From Capitella teleta (taxonomy: Eukaryota; Annelida; Polychaeta; Capitellidae), in contig KB300949.1 in the NCBI GenBank assembly GCA_000328365.1, forward strand, positions 527,618 to 591,617: 64,000 nucleotides of DNA, read 5' to 3'. Below are positions 63,903 to 64,000 of the stretch, in pieces. The notes below the pieces were generated by a model. That model was given only the letters and a program-made list of their open reading frames with translations. It was not told the DNA's origin and searched no databases. The position numbers and the translations under genes were made by a program. Every line of letters starts with the position of its first letter. Position 1 is the first letter of the stretch.

Positions 63903-64000
63903 AATTGTAATTCGTTATAATTGTAATTCTTCGGTGACTCGGCAGTGCTGCCCAACTGCGTAAAAAGGCCGAGCGCTGTGTACTACTGTCTATGGTGGTA
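63903..64000 (+). mobile_element. SINE, right part (continuation, cut by window end)
   Basis: AATTGTAATTCGTTATAATT followed by the GGTGACTCGGCAGTGCTGCC block matches the middle of the 54345-54688 SINE. It completes the element started at 61714; the tail lies beyond position 64000. Confidence 0.88.

Overview
The window is animal nuclear DNA. It is AT-rich, its genes are split by introns, it carries two assembly gaps (15273-15322 and 26075-26651), and it contains tRNA-derived SINEs, LINE remnants, hAT-like and Tc1/mariner-like MITEs and microsatellites. The five genes recognised (Rab32-like, CD20-like, C-type lectin, nuclear receptor, quiescin sulfhydryl oxidase) point to an invertebrate metazoan. 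I suspect a marine deuterostome or lophotrochozoan, but the sequence does not settle the phylum.

Layout. (1) 1-4233, minus: 5' part of a Rab32/38-type GTPase; the C-terminal exon(s) lie left of the window. (2) 5217-7295, minus: complete five-exon, four-transmembrane CD20-like protein with a PPxY tail. (3) 8514-10885, plus: complete six-exon secreted C-type lectin with a coiled-coil neck; its second intron holds a 735-bp MITE. (4) 12812-17290, probably starting at 20826, minus: a nuclear receptor with TWO complete tandem DNA-binding domains and a ligand-binding domain. (5) About 21.2-52.7 kb: no convincing host gene, only repeats, LINE remnants, MITEs and a CpG-rich patch near 30.8-32.1 kb. 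(6) 52879-61307, plus: a QSOX whose reading frame continues through two further phase-matched exons encoding a CCN-type thrombospondin-1 module and a 10-cysteine C-terminal cystine knot. (7) 61714-64000: a SINE interrupted by a 2.07-kb DNA transposon whose ORF carries a 130-bp tandem triplication.

The two most unusual loci are the QSOX-TSP1-CTCK chimera and the two-DBD receptor. The first would couple a disulfide-making enzyme to the matrix- and growth-factor-binding modules of CCN proteins. In the second, exon phases suggest that the DBD exon pair was duplicated inside the gene and would also allow single-DBD splice forms. Exon boundaries were read by eye from GT/AG sites, phase and family alignment from memory. 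No database search or transcript evidence was available.
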